A stretch of 64,000 nt of DNA, from the NCBI RefSeq assembly GCF_040869045.1, contig NC_090319.1, positions 346,436,302 through 346,500,301 on the forward strand. The letters run 5' to 3'. The notes under the pieces are model-generated. The model was not told where the DNA came from. It saw only the letters and a list, made by a program, of their open reading frames with translations, and searched no databases. The stretch comes from Eurosta solidaginis. Lineage: Eukaryota > Arthropoda > Insecta > Diptera > Tephritidae. Positions 1 through 9,982 of the stretch are shown here, piece by piece. The translations under genes were made by a program, and so were the position numbers. Every line of letters begins with the position of its first letter. The first letter of the stretch is position 1.

Positions 1-660
1 ATCACAATCTTAGTGTTACCTTCACCCTTTGACATCTCCGAGAAAAGCTGTGTGTTAGCACTATTTTAATTGATACATTGCCACTTTTAAAGTAATCTCG
101 CTCTGTCTTGCATCTTTCGAGGTTGTTGCTTTCAAGGTAGTTACTACCTCTTTATTGGCGCCCATCTGTCCTACAGCTTAGTCTCACTTGTCTTTTCAAT
201 GCAGCTGGCCTGCCTCACGGCCCTGATTCTGGGTCTCTTTTGCCTCTTGAAAGCAAGCTTTCGCCGAACTTTGCCTCTTCATTAAGCTGCTCGAAGCTCC
301 TTTCCCCTCTATAGGTTGCAGTAGCGAGGGTTTCTCGCAGTTAATATATTCGACCTACCTCTGTTGCCTCACGGACCCGCTCCAAGTGTTCGCAGGCCAG
401 TTCTTTTGGGTTGACCAGTGCTCCCAAGACTTGGGAAATTCGAAGTCCTGCACGGTATTGCGATACAGCTCTTTTGCTCCCTCTTCTCTGTACCCTTCTT
501 CACCCTACTCCTCCTTTTGGATTTGTATGTCTTTTCATCATTGAGCTCGTTTACTCTCCACTACTTTCGCTTTCCAAGTCCGAAGCATCGCTTATAGTGT
601 TTTTGTCTCTCTTGGCTTTTGGCTCACTTCTCCCTCTCTCATCCTCCTTTTTAATATAAG
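1..660. other. Anonymous sequence, probably intronic or old repeat
   Basis: No supported gene. The reverse strand between about 200 and 480 has a broken reading frame rich in Glu, Arg and Leu that looks protein-like (possibly a retroelement gag-type relic), but it carries stops and no motif I can name. The forward open frame at 411-659 is short and hydrophobic with no recognisable domain. Because the host gene continues upstream of 1228, this stretch is presumably an intron of that gene. Confidence 0.4.
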
Positions 661-789
661 ATGTTGAGTCGTCCATCTTGGTCGCACGACCACCTGGCCG
701 ATATGATGGGCTCAGCGGTCGAATATTAAATATGGAAAAAACCCAGTCCGACGAAGCAGCGCCCCTTACAGTGGTAAGGCATCAATATT

Positions 790-1010
790 TATTAAGGTTA
801 GCCGGTAACGGGAAGGCTCCATTGGAATACAGCCGAATATATCCCCTGGCTGCAAATAATCCAATAGGCATGATTCGCCCAACACCCGGATTAGGCAGTT
901 CTTGGTCAACAACGTCCCACCGCTCGCTCGGCTACATCTTCCGGTGGTGTGGAGTTCGCCTAAGCCTTCACACCTTCGACAAGATGCACACCCTTGTGAG
1001 GGGCCTGCCA
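790..1010. repeat. Dispersed repeat fragment, related to 29130-29345
   Basis: This stretch and 29130-29345 share a recognisable skeleton in the same order: a 'cattg(g)aatacagccg' type block, then 'tggctgcaaata', then 'ggagttcg' followed by 'taagcc'. The two are diverged but clearly of common origin. The forward open frame over 678-1163 crosses the repeat and is not recognisable as a protein, so I do not call it a gene. The family type is unknown to me. Confidence 0.5.
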
Positions 1011-1227
1011 GTAAACAAAAGCCAGCTGTTTCATATTAGATTTCTATCGTTCCTTTTGCAATTATCGATTTTACTGGGAGTAGGTCAATATGTGCTGGTG
1101 AAAACGAAAACGTCAAATAAAGCTACATATCTGAAGAATTGTTACTGTCCAGATAAACTCTAAAATAATTAGAGATGGTGAAAACGGTCATTTAACACTT
1201 CGAAACTAATAAAATATTATATTACAG

Positions 1228-1314
1228 TGCGCTCTGTGATAAGGAACGTGAAGTAGTTTATCGCATCAGTGAAGTGCGCAATGAAGCAGCCGTCTTCTGG
1301 GAGGACAAACTTTA
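1228..1314 (+). CDS. Coiled-coil protein gene (FAM184-like), internal exon a
   Basis: First visible coding exon of the host gene. It follows an acceptor (attacag, ending 1227) and ends at a good donor (GTAAGA at 1315). Read from the second base it gives ALCDKEREVVYRISEVRN and continues to WEDKL, with the last codon completed by the next exon (TA|T, Tyr). It enters by completing a codon of an upstream exon that is outside the window, so the protein start is not visible here. High charge and no stop support real coding sequence. The joined frame runs unbroken through six further exons, which is the main evidence. Confidence 0.8.
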
Positions 1315-1377
1315 GTAAGATATGGACACTCTATAGATATACTTGATATATATCATTTAATGCTTTTTCTCACACAG

Positions 1378-1528
1378 TACTGAGATGACAAGACTGAAAA
1401 ATGAGCTTGAAGCTGTTTACGTAGATGAACGTCGTGAAGCGCTTGATAAGCTGCAAGCTGAGCATATTGAAGAGTTACGTGCTCTGACGACGCGCTATAC
1501 CGCCAATGAAGATGAACTTAGAACTGAG
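1378..1528 (+). CDS. Coiled-coil protein gene (FAM184-like), internal exon b
   Basis: The acceptor cacacag ends at 1377 and the donor GTATGT starts at 1529. The first base completes the Tyr codon from the previous exon. The frame then reads TEMTRLKNELEAVYVDERRE and on to NEDELRTE, ending in phase 0. Leu and charged residues follow a heptad-like pattern typical of a long parallel coiled coil. The methionine at 1385 is internal and is not a start site. The short intron before it (1315-1377) is a normal size for flies. Confidence 0.85.
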
Positions 1529-3183
1529 GTATGTAGAATAGTTTATATTCTTAATTTTTTAATGATACATGCATACATACCTCTCTAGTGGGATTAGGGA
1601 TTCCCCCGCAAATAGCTTCCTAACTTTTATAAGGCTGATATATTTTGATGACCGAAAGTGAAGTGTATGTACAGGGTGTAGAAAAAACAGCCTGTAGAAA
1701 ACCTTCTATGTAAATTTTGAAAACGTCGTCGAACCTTAAATACATTTGAAATCGTTGAGCTTAACTGATGTGTGGTGCTGTCGCAGCGAAATGTGGACTC
1801 TTCCTATAAAACCACCTTAGCAAATATTTTCGGCTTAGTTCCTCGAGTTTGGCATATTGAAATCACACGGACGTGGTCGCCGCCAGACTGGTCAGTCAAC
1901 GAAAGTCTCTTTTGTCAGCAATAGGATCACTTTCAGAGGACAACGCTGCAGTTTCATGACAAACGGCTTGTTATAACCGAAATTGGATGAATGCCACTAG
2001 TGAACTTTCGGTTTCAACAAAATAAAGAATTCACGTACACTTAAATAGCGCACACACAACGTACTATTGCCCTTTTAGCTTAGAACATTCCTGCGATAGG
2101 CGTGTCTTTCGCAACAGGCAACTAAAATCTATAGAGTCGAAGGTTCGGGAGTTAACGGAAAATTGTACTGAGGCAGTCGGTCTGGTAAAAGGAGGTAATT
2201 GTACTCGAACGTGTCGGGTTCCTTTCTGCTAAAGGATTGACCACATACTCAAAACTTCCTTAAACCTGCGGGATACGTTTTAGCGGTTACAGCAACAACT
2301 AAAATAATAATAGTTATCACCCGACTTGTCTATTCCAGACTTACTTTTTTTGGGGCTACTTGCAGTCGGAGTTTGTAATAACAAAACTCAGGCAACCGCA
2401 TAATGAAATAAAAAGGCAGACTATTGTGGCCAACAACTACCCTGTGTGCAAGCTGCACCTCATTCATTCGCCCCCCGCGAGAGAGAAGAGTGAGAAAATG
2501 TATTAATCGGGTGCAGTAGAGTGGTTAACTTGTTCACCGACGAGTCGTCACAAGCTCAAAGTCAGCGCGCAAATTTTTGTTGTCCATTCACTATACTTGG
2601 CGGCCGCCGTGGTGTGATGGTAGCGTGCTCCGCCTATTACACCAAAGATCCTGTGTTCACGCTCCGGGCACAGCAACATAAACATTTTAGAAACAAGTAT
2701 TTTCAACTAGAACTCCGAGATGATAATCCCCACAAACATTTTTGCTGAGTCCACCTTTCTACTGCACTCAACACAGAAGTAAGCCTTGTTGGCCCTTTCC
2801 CACTGATAATCTGGTAGACTACAAAAGTGCAGATATTTGATTTTATCCCTTGAGAATATTTTTCAGTAGTACACTCTTCGTATTTAGAAATCTTTCTAAG
2901 GTCGTGAGTATATATTTGTTATGCCACCATTCATTTCCGTCCACAAATAAGACTATTGGGTCTCATCCGTAAAAAGCGAACATTTGCTCAAACTCTCGTC
3001 TCTGAGCAAGATCGTGATTTTGTTTGTTTAGCAAAAACAATCAAGCCACCTTTTACTTAGAAGCTCCTCTAAGCTTTTCATGCGTAAGGTCTATTATGTT
3101 CCAATTCACGCAAACTTAGATTACTTTATGCGGTTTCCTGACGACTTTTATGTAATGTCTGCTCTATTTCATTTCTATTCCAG
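1529..3183 (+). other. Intron of the coiled-coil gene
   Basis: This 1.65-kb intron holds a truncated tRNA-derived SINE head at 2599-2735 and otherwise anonymous AT-rich sequence. The acceptor at its end (cattccag, 3183) has a good pyrimidine tract. No other coding signal was seen on either strand. Confidence 0.7.
2599..2735 (+). mobile_element. tRNA-derived SINE, 5' head only
   Basis: The copy starts with GGCGGCCGCC and contains the tRNA-like region GTGTGATGGTAGCGTGCTCC (A-box zone), followed about 30 bases later by a degraded B-box (gttcacgctcc). It matches the first ~130 bases of the complete copy at 59161-59505. The 3' body and tail are missing, so this is a truncated relic inside a host intron. 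Confidence 0.7.
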
Positions 3184-3349
3184 CTGAATGAATTGCAAGA
3201 ACGACTTGATCGCAAAAGTGAGGAGTTCATCGACATGCGGGATAAATCTGATAATAATTTGTTGCAAATGCGAATGCATTTGGATCGCGCTGATCGTGAA
3301 TACCAAAACGCGATGTGCCGAGAAGAAGAGCGGAGAGAGGTTTTGGAAG
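3184..3349 (+). CDS. Coiled-coil protein gene (FAM184-like), internal exon c
   Basis: Phase-0 entry after tattccag and exit in phase 1 at the donor GTAAGT (3350). The product begins LNELQERLDRKSEEFIDMRD and continues through LLQMRMHLDRADREYQ to REEERREVLE. It is strongly charged with Leu/Met at heptad spacing. The reverse-strand open frames over this segment are shadows of it. The last G joins the AA of the next exon to make Glu, which supports direct joining to 7041. Confidence 0.87.
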
Positions 3350-3479
3350 GTAAGTAAATAATATTGAGATCGTAATCTCTTTCGTCCAGTTAGTTTTTTG
3401 AACATTTATCGAACATGTTTTACCCTTTTTCATTGAACCTAGTAGATTATTCAAACCCCTCCTTCCGTAAGAAAATTTG

Positions 3480-3990
3480 GATCGCCAGGACGTCGCCTGC
3501 TAAATAAACAGGATTTTCCGCGTGTAGGTGAGGTTGACAATTGGAGTGGAGAAGTTATGAGTTGCGCTGGCGTCCAAAAGCCGTTTTAAGAGTTGCGCTT
3601 TACATACCCTAAAGTCACACTGGAGATCCTTGCGTCACAGAGGCAAAGTACAGCATATCATGCTTATAACAAAAGGCGTCCAATGCCCCCTTCCGAACAT
3701 ATATCCGTTAAACTACAAATCAAAATCAAAATAATATACTGAAGAAATTTCGCTAGCAAGATTATAGAACATCTTTCCTAATGGAAAATTAACTCAGATT
3801 TCTATTGTTCTAACTGCCAACTGCTGCGGACGTTAGGTTTTTGCTGTTATTATAGCGATAAAGACACTCTTTGAAGGTCTAGGCAAGTGTTGTCGATGTT
3901 GATTGGCATTTGCCGTATAAAGATCTGGTACGTTCCGGTAACAACCACCATTAATGTACAAAACCGACCAGCTCGATAATGATTTAATAT
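3480..3990 (-). repeat. Two rearranged fragments of the CAA-tailed SINE-like repeat
   Basis: Bases 3480-3610 match the 5' half of the repeat seen complete at 33986-34390 and 62152-62520 (the stretch with 'ggtgaggttgacaattgg'). Bases 3845-3990 match its other half ('tagcgataaagacactc' and 'gatctggtacgttccgg'). The halves lie in the wrong order with about 230 unrelated bases between them, so they are either two separate insertions or one rearranged copy. Confidence 0.65.
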
Positions 3991-4098
3991 GACCACATTT
4001 ACCCTTTAAGGCCGAAACAGTTATTCCTTTTATAATATAATTCCTTGCAAAACTATTAATTTTGGACTTTTAATATATTTGGATCAAGATAAAAATTA

Positions 4099-4420
4099 TT
4101 TTCGGATTTTTATTTTTTGAGTCCGATAGAACTAATTAAACTAGGACTTTTAAAAATAAAAGTCCGGAAATAAAAGTTAAATCCGGACTTTTCTTTTTTA
4201 AGGCCAAAAGAAAAGTCCCACTTGATAACAAAGAAACGGCTTATCCGAAACAAACCATTTTTTTTTAATTCGGATAAGCCGTTTTTTGTTATCAAGCCGA
4301 ACTTTTATTATGGCCTTAAAAAATAAAAGTCCGGATTTAGCTTTTATTTCCGGCTTTTATTTTCAAAAGTCCCGAGTTTAACTAGTTCTGTCGGAATAAA
4401 AAATAAAAATACAGATTTAA
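4099..4420. mobile_element. Palindromic foldback MITE
   Basis: Two ~150-bp arms (about 4099-4252 and 4270-4420) are imperfect reverse complements around a short centre at ~4260. Recognisable blocks occur on both arms: 'ggcttatccgaa', 'cttgataacaaa', 'ttttttaaggcc' and 'aaaagtccgg'. Nearly the whole unit is inverted repeat and no gene lies between the arms. A diverged relative lies at 33400-33640, so this is a family and not a local accident. Confidence 0.75.
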
Positions 4421-4913
4421 TTTTTATATGTGGACTTTTATGGAAAAAGTACGAAAAATAAAAAGGTTGCATGATTCGACATGATATTGCTATAGGGATA
4501 CCTGGGAACTCAAACATTTTCACCTAGGACAATTTTTGACCAGGACTTTTTCGACTCCGAAAAAAAAAAATTATTATTTTCCGTCCCTGGTTCTAATACG
4601 CGATCTTACCGAGTTCAAATTCGACTGCCCATAGCTGCACCACTACTTTTAACATGCGGAAAGAGGTTTTGCCTTCATTGCAACATAATTTCCAAATGCA
4701 TAGTATTACGTCGAATATTACCTCTTAAAAGGAATATTTACGTCCGCTGCTCTTTCGAAAACGCAGAAGGCTGTTCAAAAACGGCCTGTTATAGAAATTC
4801 TTGTGAGACCACCCTACCTTAGGATTTATTCCAAAACTTCATTTCTCAGGATTTGTTAAAAAACGTCATATTTGACTTAAAAAATGTTGATGTAAGATAA
4901 GGTGGCTATAGAA

Positions 4914-6670
4914 AACAAGTAAGGAAGGCTAAGTTCGGGTGTAACCGAACATTACATATTCAGCTGAGAGCTTAGCTGCGTTGGTTTCGTAGGGTTTCGT
5001 AGATGGTTTATTAGTGGTTTTTAATTCCATATCACATACATTTGGGAAATATCGACCAAATTGCAGACCAAGGGTGATGCTTTTTGGAACGATTTTCCTT
5101 CATCCTTTATCAAATAAGAGAAAATCGCCATGTAGGACAAAGAACTAGTATAACCCTGGAATGTGTTTGTATGACATGGGTATCAAATGAAAGGTATTAA
5201 AGAGTATTTTAAAAGGGAGTGGGCCCTAGTTCTATAGGTGGACGCCTTTTCGAAATATCACCATAAAGGTGGACAAGGGGTGACACTAGAATGTGTTTGT
5301 ACGATATGGGTATCAAATAAATTAATGAGGGTTTTAAAAGGGAGTGTTCCTTAGTTATATACGTGAAGGCGTTTTCGAGATATCGACCACAAATACAGAC
5401 CAGGGCGACCCAGAACATCATCTGTCGGGTGCCGCTATTATATATATGTATGTAATACCACGAACAATCTTCCTGCTTTGATTCCAAGGGCTTTTGATTT
5501 CGTCCTGCAGAACTTTTTCATTTTCTTCTACTTAATATGTTATATTTTGCGTCAAAAAACCAATCCAATCACCCTGCCTCATCCTTTTTTCTGTATTTGG
5601 TATAGAATTATGTATTTTTTTGAATTTTTCGAAATTTTCGGATTTCGCCCATTTTTAATACCAAGATAAAGTGAGTTCAGACAAGTACGTGAGCTTAGTT
5701 TAGTAAAGATATATCGATTTTTGTTCAAGTTATCGTGTTAAGGACCGAGCGGAAGGACAGACGGTCAACTGTGTATAAAAACTGGGCGCGACTTCAACCG
5801 ATTTCGCCTATTCTCACGGAAAACAGTTATCGTCATAGCAGCTATGCGCCTACCAAATTTCACGAGGATTGGTAAATTTTTGTTGGACTTATGGCATTAA
5901 AAGTATTCTAAACAAATAAAATGAAAAAGCGCGGAGCCACGCCTATTTTGAAGTTTTCTTTTATTTTTGTATTTTGTTGTACCGTATGATTACTGGAGTT
6001 GAATGTTGACATACTTTACTTATATACTGTAAAGATATTACATTTTTTGTTAAAATTTTACTTTAAAATTTTTTTTTTAAGTGGGCGTGTTCGTCATCCG
6101 ATTTTGCTAATTTTTATTTAGAACACATACAGTACTAGGAGTAACGTTCCTGCCAAATTTCGTCAGGATATCTTTAACGACTGCTAACTTACAGCTTGCA
6201 AATTTTTTAATTACCTTCTTTTAATAGTGGGCGGTGCCACGCCCGTTGTCCAAAATTTCACTAATTTTCTATTCTGCGTCATAAGGTCAACGCACCTATC
6301 AAGTTTCATCGCTTTATCCGTATTTGGTAATGAATTATCGTACTTTTTCGGGTTTTCGAAATTTTCGATATCGAAAAAGTGGGCGTGGTTATAGTCCGAT
6401 TTCGTTCATTTTAAAAATCGATCTGAGATGAGTGGTCATACCAATTGTCATTAAGATACCTCAAAATTTACTCAAGTTATCGTGTGTACGGACAGACGGA
6501 CGGACGGACGGACGGACTGACGGACATGGCTCAATCAATTTCTTTTTTCGCCCAGATCATTTTGATATATAGAAGTCTATATCTAACTCGATTAGTTTAT
6601 GCCGTTACAGGGTACCGTTATGCGAACAAAATTAATATACTCTGTGAGCTCTGTTCAGCTGAGTATAAAA
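4914..6670 (+). mobile_element. Helentron/HINE-like repeat, subfamily A, copy 1
   Basis: The copy starts AACAAGTAAGGAAGGC and then has an 18-base hairpin (GTTCGGGTGTAACCGAAC) followed by ATTACATA. It contains several 'agtgggcg(t)gg' boxes and a (GACG)n microsatellite near 6490-6520. It ends CTCAGCTGAGTATAAAA, the subterminal inverse of the CTCAGCTGAG-type block near its start. There is no transposase. Subterminal inverted repeats, a terminal hairpin, a microsatellite and no target duplication together resemble Helentron-associated non-autonomous elements; that class call is my inference. It lies in the intron between exons c and d. Confidence 0.65.
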
Positions 6671-7040
6671 ATAGGAGCGATTAGAGCGTTACTTTAGTGA
6701 ATTTTGGGATTGAGTATTTTTGAAGCATATCTTGAGATATGACCTTTTCGGTTTGGTAGCAGAGAAATGGTGATTTTTGATTCAACCGTCAATATCTAAA
6801 AACATTGACATTGCAATAATTGTGGAAAAACTTACTACGCGGTGCACTGTGAGTCAGTTTAAAGCTCATTTCAGGAAAATTAAAACTACCACGAAGAAGC
6901 GAATGAACAACGCAAAACGATGCACCAAATGATGTGTGCGGTCATCGCGCTCTCACCAACACATCTGCATTTTCATTTTGCCGACATCTGCTTTAAACTC
7001 AATTTATACATTTATGTATGTATATACTTTTTATTTATAG

Positions 7041-7184
7041 AAAATTTGCGAAAAGAATTCCAAGCCGAGAGAGAGGAAATGGAAGAGAAATTCCGCGAAC
7101 GGTTGAATCACGTGAAAGAGGAATTCGCTAAAGAATTGCAAGATGCGACACATGAAATGCGACTTCAACAGGAAAAGGCTTTGG
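7041..7184 (+). CDS. Coiled-coil protein gene (FAM184-like), internal exon d
   Basis: After the acceptor tttatag the exon completes a Glu codon and reads ENLRKEFQAEREEMEEKFRE, then HVKEEFAKELQDATHEMRL and QQEKAL. It exits in phase 1 at donor GTATGC (7185). Length is 144 nt, as for exon f. The composition (about half Glu/Lys/Arg/Gln) is that of a continuous helical rod. An open frame beginning upstream at 6920 is intron read-through and is not used. Confidence 0.87.
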
Positions 7185-7266
7185 GTATGCTAAATATTTT
7201 TTCTTAAATAATATTTTATGAAATACGTGATCTGATCCCAGAACTAAAAAACATTTTGCTTTTCAG

Positions 7267-7366
7267 AGCAACAAAAGGCTAAACTGCAAACTGAAAAGGA
7301 GGAAGCGCTGCAAGAACTCTCCGAGCGTTATCGTAAAAAACTCGCCGCTGTCGAAGAGAAAATCAA
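7267..7366 (+). CDS. Coiled-coil protein gene (FAM184-like), internal exon e
   Basis: The acceptor ttttcag ends at 7266 and the donor GTGAGT starts at 7367. The first two bases complete Glu, then QQKAKLQTEKEEALQELSER and YRKKLAAVEEKIK. It exits in phase 2 (AA|), which fits the single G that opens exon f to give Lys. The 82-base intron before it is a typical short fly intron, whereas the next intron (6.0 kb) was expanded by transposons. Confidence 0.87.
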
Positions 7367-7676
7367 GTGAGTTGGAAATTTGAAGGTGTTTTGAATGTGG
7401 ATGTAAAATTTTCGCACGCCCCATTTGTACAAATATCGGCTTGAAATCGGCATTGAATGTTTTGAAAATCCTTGACGAAATTTCAAAATTCATGGTCAAG
7501 GCTTCATTAGTCTCCCACTCAGCATTATGAAACGCTTGTATCAAATTTTGTTGCATGTTGCCAGATCCACTACTAATAAGTTACTTGTTTGCATTATAAT
7601 TCAACCTCAAATTGGTATTCATTAAACTAATCGGTTAAAGATTAAAAATAAAATATCACCAAGGGAATAAAGAGTC

Positions 7677-8100
7677 ACGACACCCCCAGCGGGCAAGGGG
7701 TCAGAATATACCCGCGGTAGGTATGCCTGTCGTAAGAGGCGACTAAAATACCAGACTCAAGGAGTTGTGTAGCGCACCCCTTCAGGTTACCAGCGCAATA
7801 TATAGCTTCTCCAAACCCAATTTTCAACCTCACCTATCCGCGGCGAATCCTTTTTCACTAACAGACGAGGCTCTGGCGACCCCAAGCTCCTCATGGAACT
7901 TGAGGGTGGCGAGGGAGGGGATGGCCTGAAGGTTTAATGTGGCCACATAAATTATTCCCGAGATGGTCAGCCTAGCACCTTAATGGTGCTGTGGTACCGG
8001 AGCGTACCGGATCTGTATCCGGCAAAGGACTGTCACATCGATAACACTCCCCAAAGCCTTCGGGGAGAAACATCGCAACAACGACAACAACACCAAGGAC
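7677..8100 (+). mobile_element. CAA-tailed SINE-like repeat, + strand copy
   Basis: This is the sense-orientation copy. It runs from 'cccccagcgggcaagggg' through 'ggtatgcctgtcgtaagagg', 'caacctcacctatccgcgg' and 'ggactgtcacatcgataac' to a degenerate (CAA)n tail near 8080-8100. Other copies are at 33986-34390 and 62152-62520 (both -), with fragments at 3480, 3845, 16252, 30026 and 47475. No coding capacity. It lies in the big intron between exons e and f. Confidence 0.75.
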
Positions 8101-8849
8101 AGGAAGAGAATGTCAACCAGCGTTTCATCTTCCAGCTCAATAAAACGAAAGATTTGCGTGTCGGATTTATATAACTTACTTAAAGTATATCGTAGACTAC
8201 AGTGTCCCGTATAGTATCCAGTGAGATTTTGTAGGTCCTCTATGCTTAGATAATTGAGTTTGCTTGATACCTTCGTTGATGCGAGTATTAACAATTCGAC
8301 CTGACTTTGTCTTGGGCTTTCAATCCAGTGTTGTCTGAACATCTTTGTTTCCCAGCTACTTAGGGGCTTCCTAGTGTGTGCCTATGTGAGTTCACAGAAG
8401 GTCTCTGGACCATAGAATGCAGCTATAGCTTCCTGATTGGCTATGTAGTATACATGTTCATTACCTTCATGTCCGTGAGGCCCGTGAACTCATCCTAAGA
8501 AACCTTGTTTTTTTCCATATTATTTATGATTCCTTTAATTCAACAAAGAGCTTCAAACTAATTGTGTAAGACTTCTATTGCATGGGTTTTTGACTGCAAA
8601 AGAATTGAATTTCGGTCATAGATATCAGACCTCTGAGTGAAGATCAATATATGGACTCCCTTTTTCCCAAAGAACTCCGTCCACAATGGACGCATCAAAA
8701 TTTCGTGCGATTCTGAGCGTGGGTGCAGTACAGGATTTGCAATGCATTTTTTCATGACTTTCATATGCCTTGTCATGGTTCCGATCTTTATCTCAGAGAT
8801 ATTTTGCAGTCTTAGTGCGGCAAGTGCTTTTGCTTTTTTGCGTTGCTCA
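8101..8849. other. Anonymous intronic sequence
   Basis: No supported gene. Short open frames on both strands lack family motifs. The stretch could include very old LINE sequence because the RTE relic begins right after it, but I cannot align it to anything else in the window. Confidence 0.4.
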
Positions 8850-9982
8850 ATAAAAGCAACATTTTTTAATATATCATTCATCTGCGCCCATGCACCGACA
8901 GAGTAGAAAGACGATGAGTTGAAATACGCTTTTTATGAACAATTAGAACGCAAATGCGAGCGCTGCCCCCGCCATGATATAAAAGTCGTGCTTTAACGCC
9001 AGGTTGGGCAAAGAAGGTGGTTTTGGCCCTACAGTCAGAAAGTTCAACCTACACAATGAAATTTCTCCTAATGGACTGAGGTTGATTAACTTTGCCAGTG
9101 CTCGAAACATGGTCATATCGAGCACGAGGTTCATGTATAAAAAGATACATCAAACTACATGGCTGTCCCCCCATCGACATACTTGCAATCAGATAGATTA
9201 CGTTGTGATGACATGCCTCCAGTGTTTTAGATGTGCGTACGATCCCACGACCTAACATCGACTCGGACCACTATATCTTCGCAGCCAAACTACGCACCCG
9301 CCTCTGTCTGGCTAAAACCAAGGAACAAAAAACACAAGGAAAGCTAGACGTCAAAAGGCTGCAATCGCAACAGACTGTCAATGATTTTGCAACTCGACTC
9401 TCACACCTGCTCTCTTTGAGCTCAACTCAGCCTGAAGGAATGCAGGAGCAGGGGGAGCATATCTCCAAAGCACTTCGTACTGCCGCCGGGGAAAAAATTG
9501 GTTACCGGTGGCCACGTAAAACCAAGTGGTACGATGAAGAATTCCGCGTTGCAACCGAAAGAAAAGACGCTGCCTACAGGGCTACGTTAAAAGCGAGCGC
9601 GACAAGAGGAGTGTGTGAACGCTATCGTGAGTTGAAAAGGGAAGCGAGACGCCTTTTCAGGAAGAAAAAACCAGAGGCAGAAAGGCGTGAGTACGAGGAG
9701 CTTGAGCTGCTAGCCACCAGGAATAAAGCCCGAAAATTTTACCAAAAAATTCGGCGACAGACGGAAGGTTATAAGACAAGGGCAAACTCCTGTAAGAACG
9801 AAAACCTTGTAACTGATGTCCAGAAAGTACTTAGATTATGGAGGGAACACTTCTTTGCTCTGCTAAATGGAGACAGCGATTTACCGTACAGGGATGACAA
9901 CCCGATCCCGCAATCGATGATGATGGAATAAAGGTCCCCCCACCCGATTATGACGAAGACGGAATAGCAATAACCAGATTGA
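8850..9982 (+). pseudogene. RTE-type LINE relic: endonuclease and linker region, 5' part
   Basis: Decayed coding region of an RTE-clade non-LTR retrotransposon. Endonuclease blocks in order: FFNISFICAHAPTE near 8870-8906; the next block CPRHDIKVVL (8960s), where the usual GDF motif appears deleted; ISPNGLRLINFASARN (9060s); NQIDYVVM (about 9190); and NIDSDHY (about 9255). A frameshift between 9233 and 9255 splits the frame. After this comes the charged linker (9290-9931) with WYDEE, RKFYQKIRRQTEG and LWREHFFALLNGD. The sequence is then cut by a Helentron-like insertion and resumes at 11657. The missing catalytic GDF, the frameshift and a stop at 9929 make it inactive. Confidence 0.8.

Noticed and set aside
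678..1163. 161-residue forward open frame
   Set aside because: It overlaps a dispersed repeat shared with 29.1 kb, shows no domain and has no splice or start context.
4914..6670. Interpretation as an LTR retrotransposon or solo LTR
   Set aside because: No TG..CA ends or target duplication; hairpin start, microsatellite and inverted subterminal blocks fit better with a Helentron-like element.
6871..6955. Possible extra exon of the coiled-coil gene (acceptor-like ttcag, frame with HEEANEQRKTMHQMM)
   Set aside because: The frame after the acceptor hits a stop, and the charged frame cannot be joined in phase between exons c and d, which already join perfectly.
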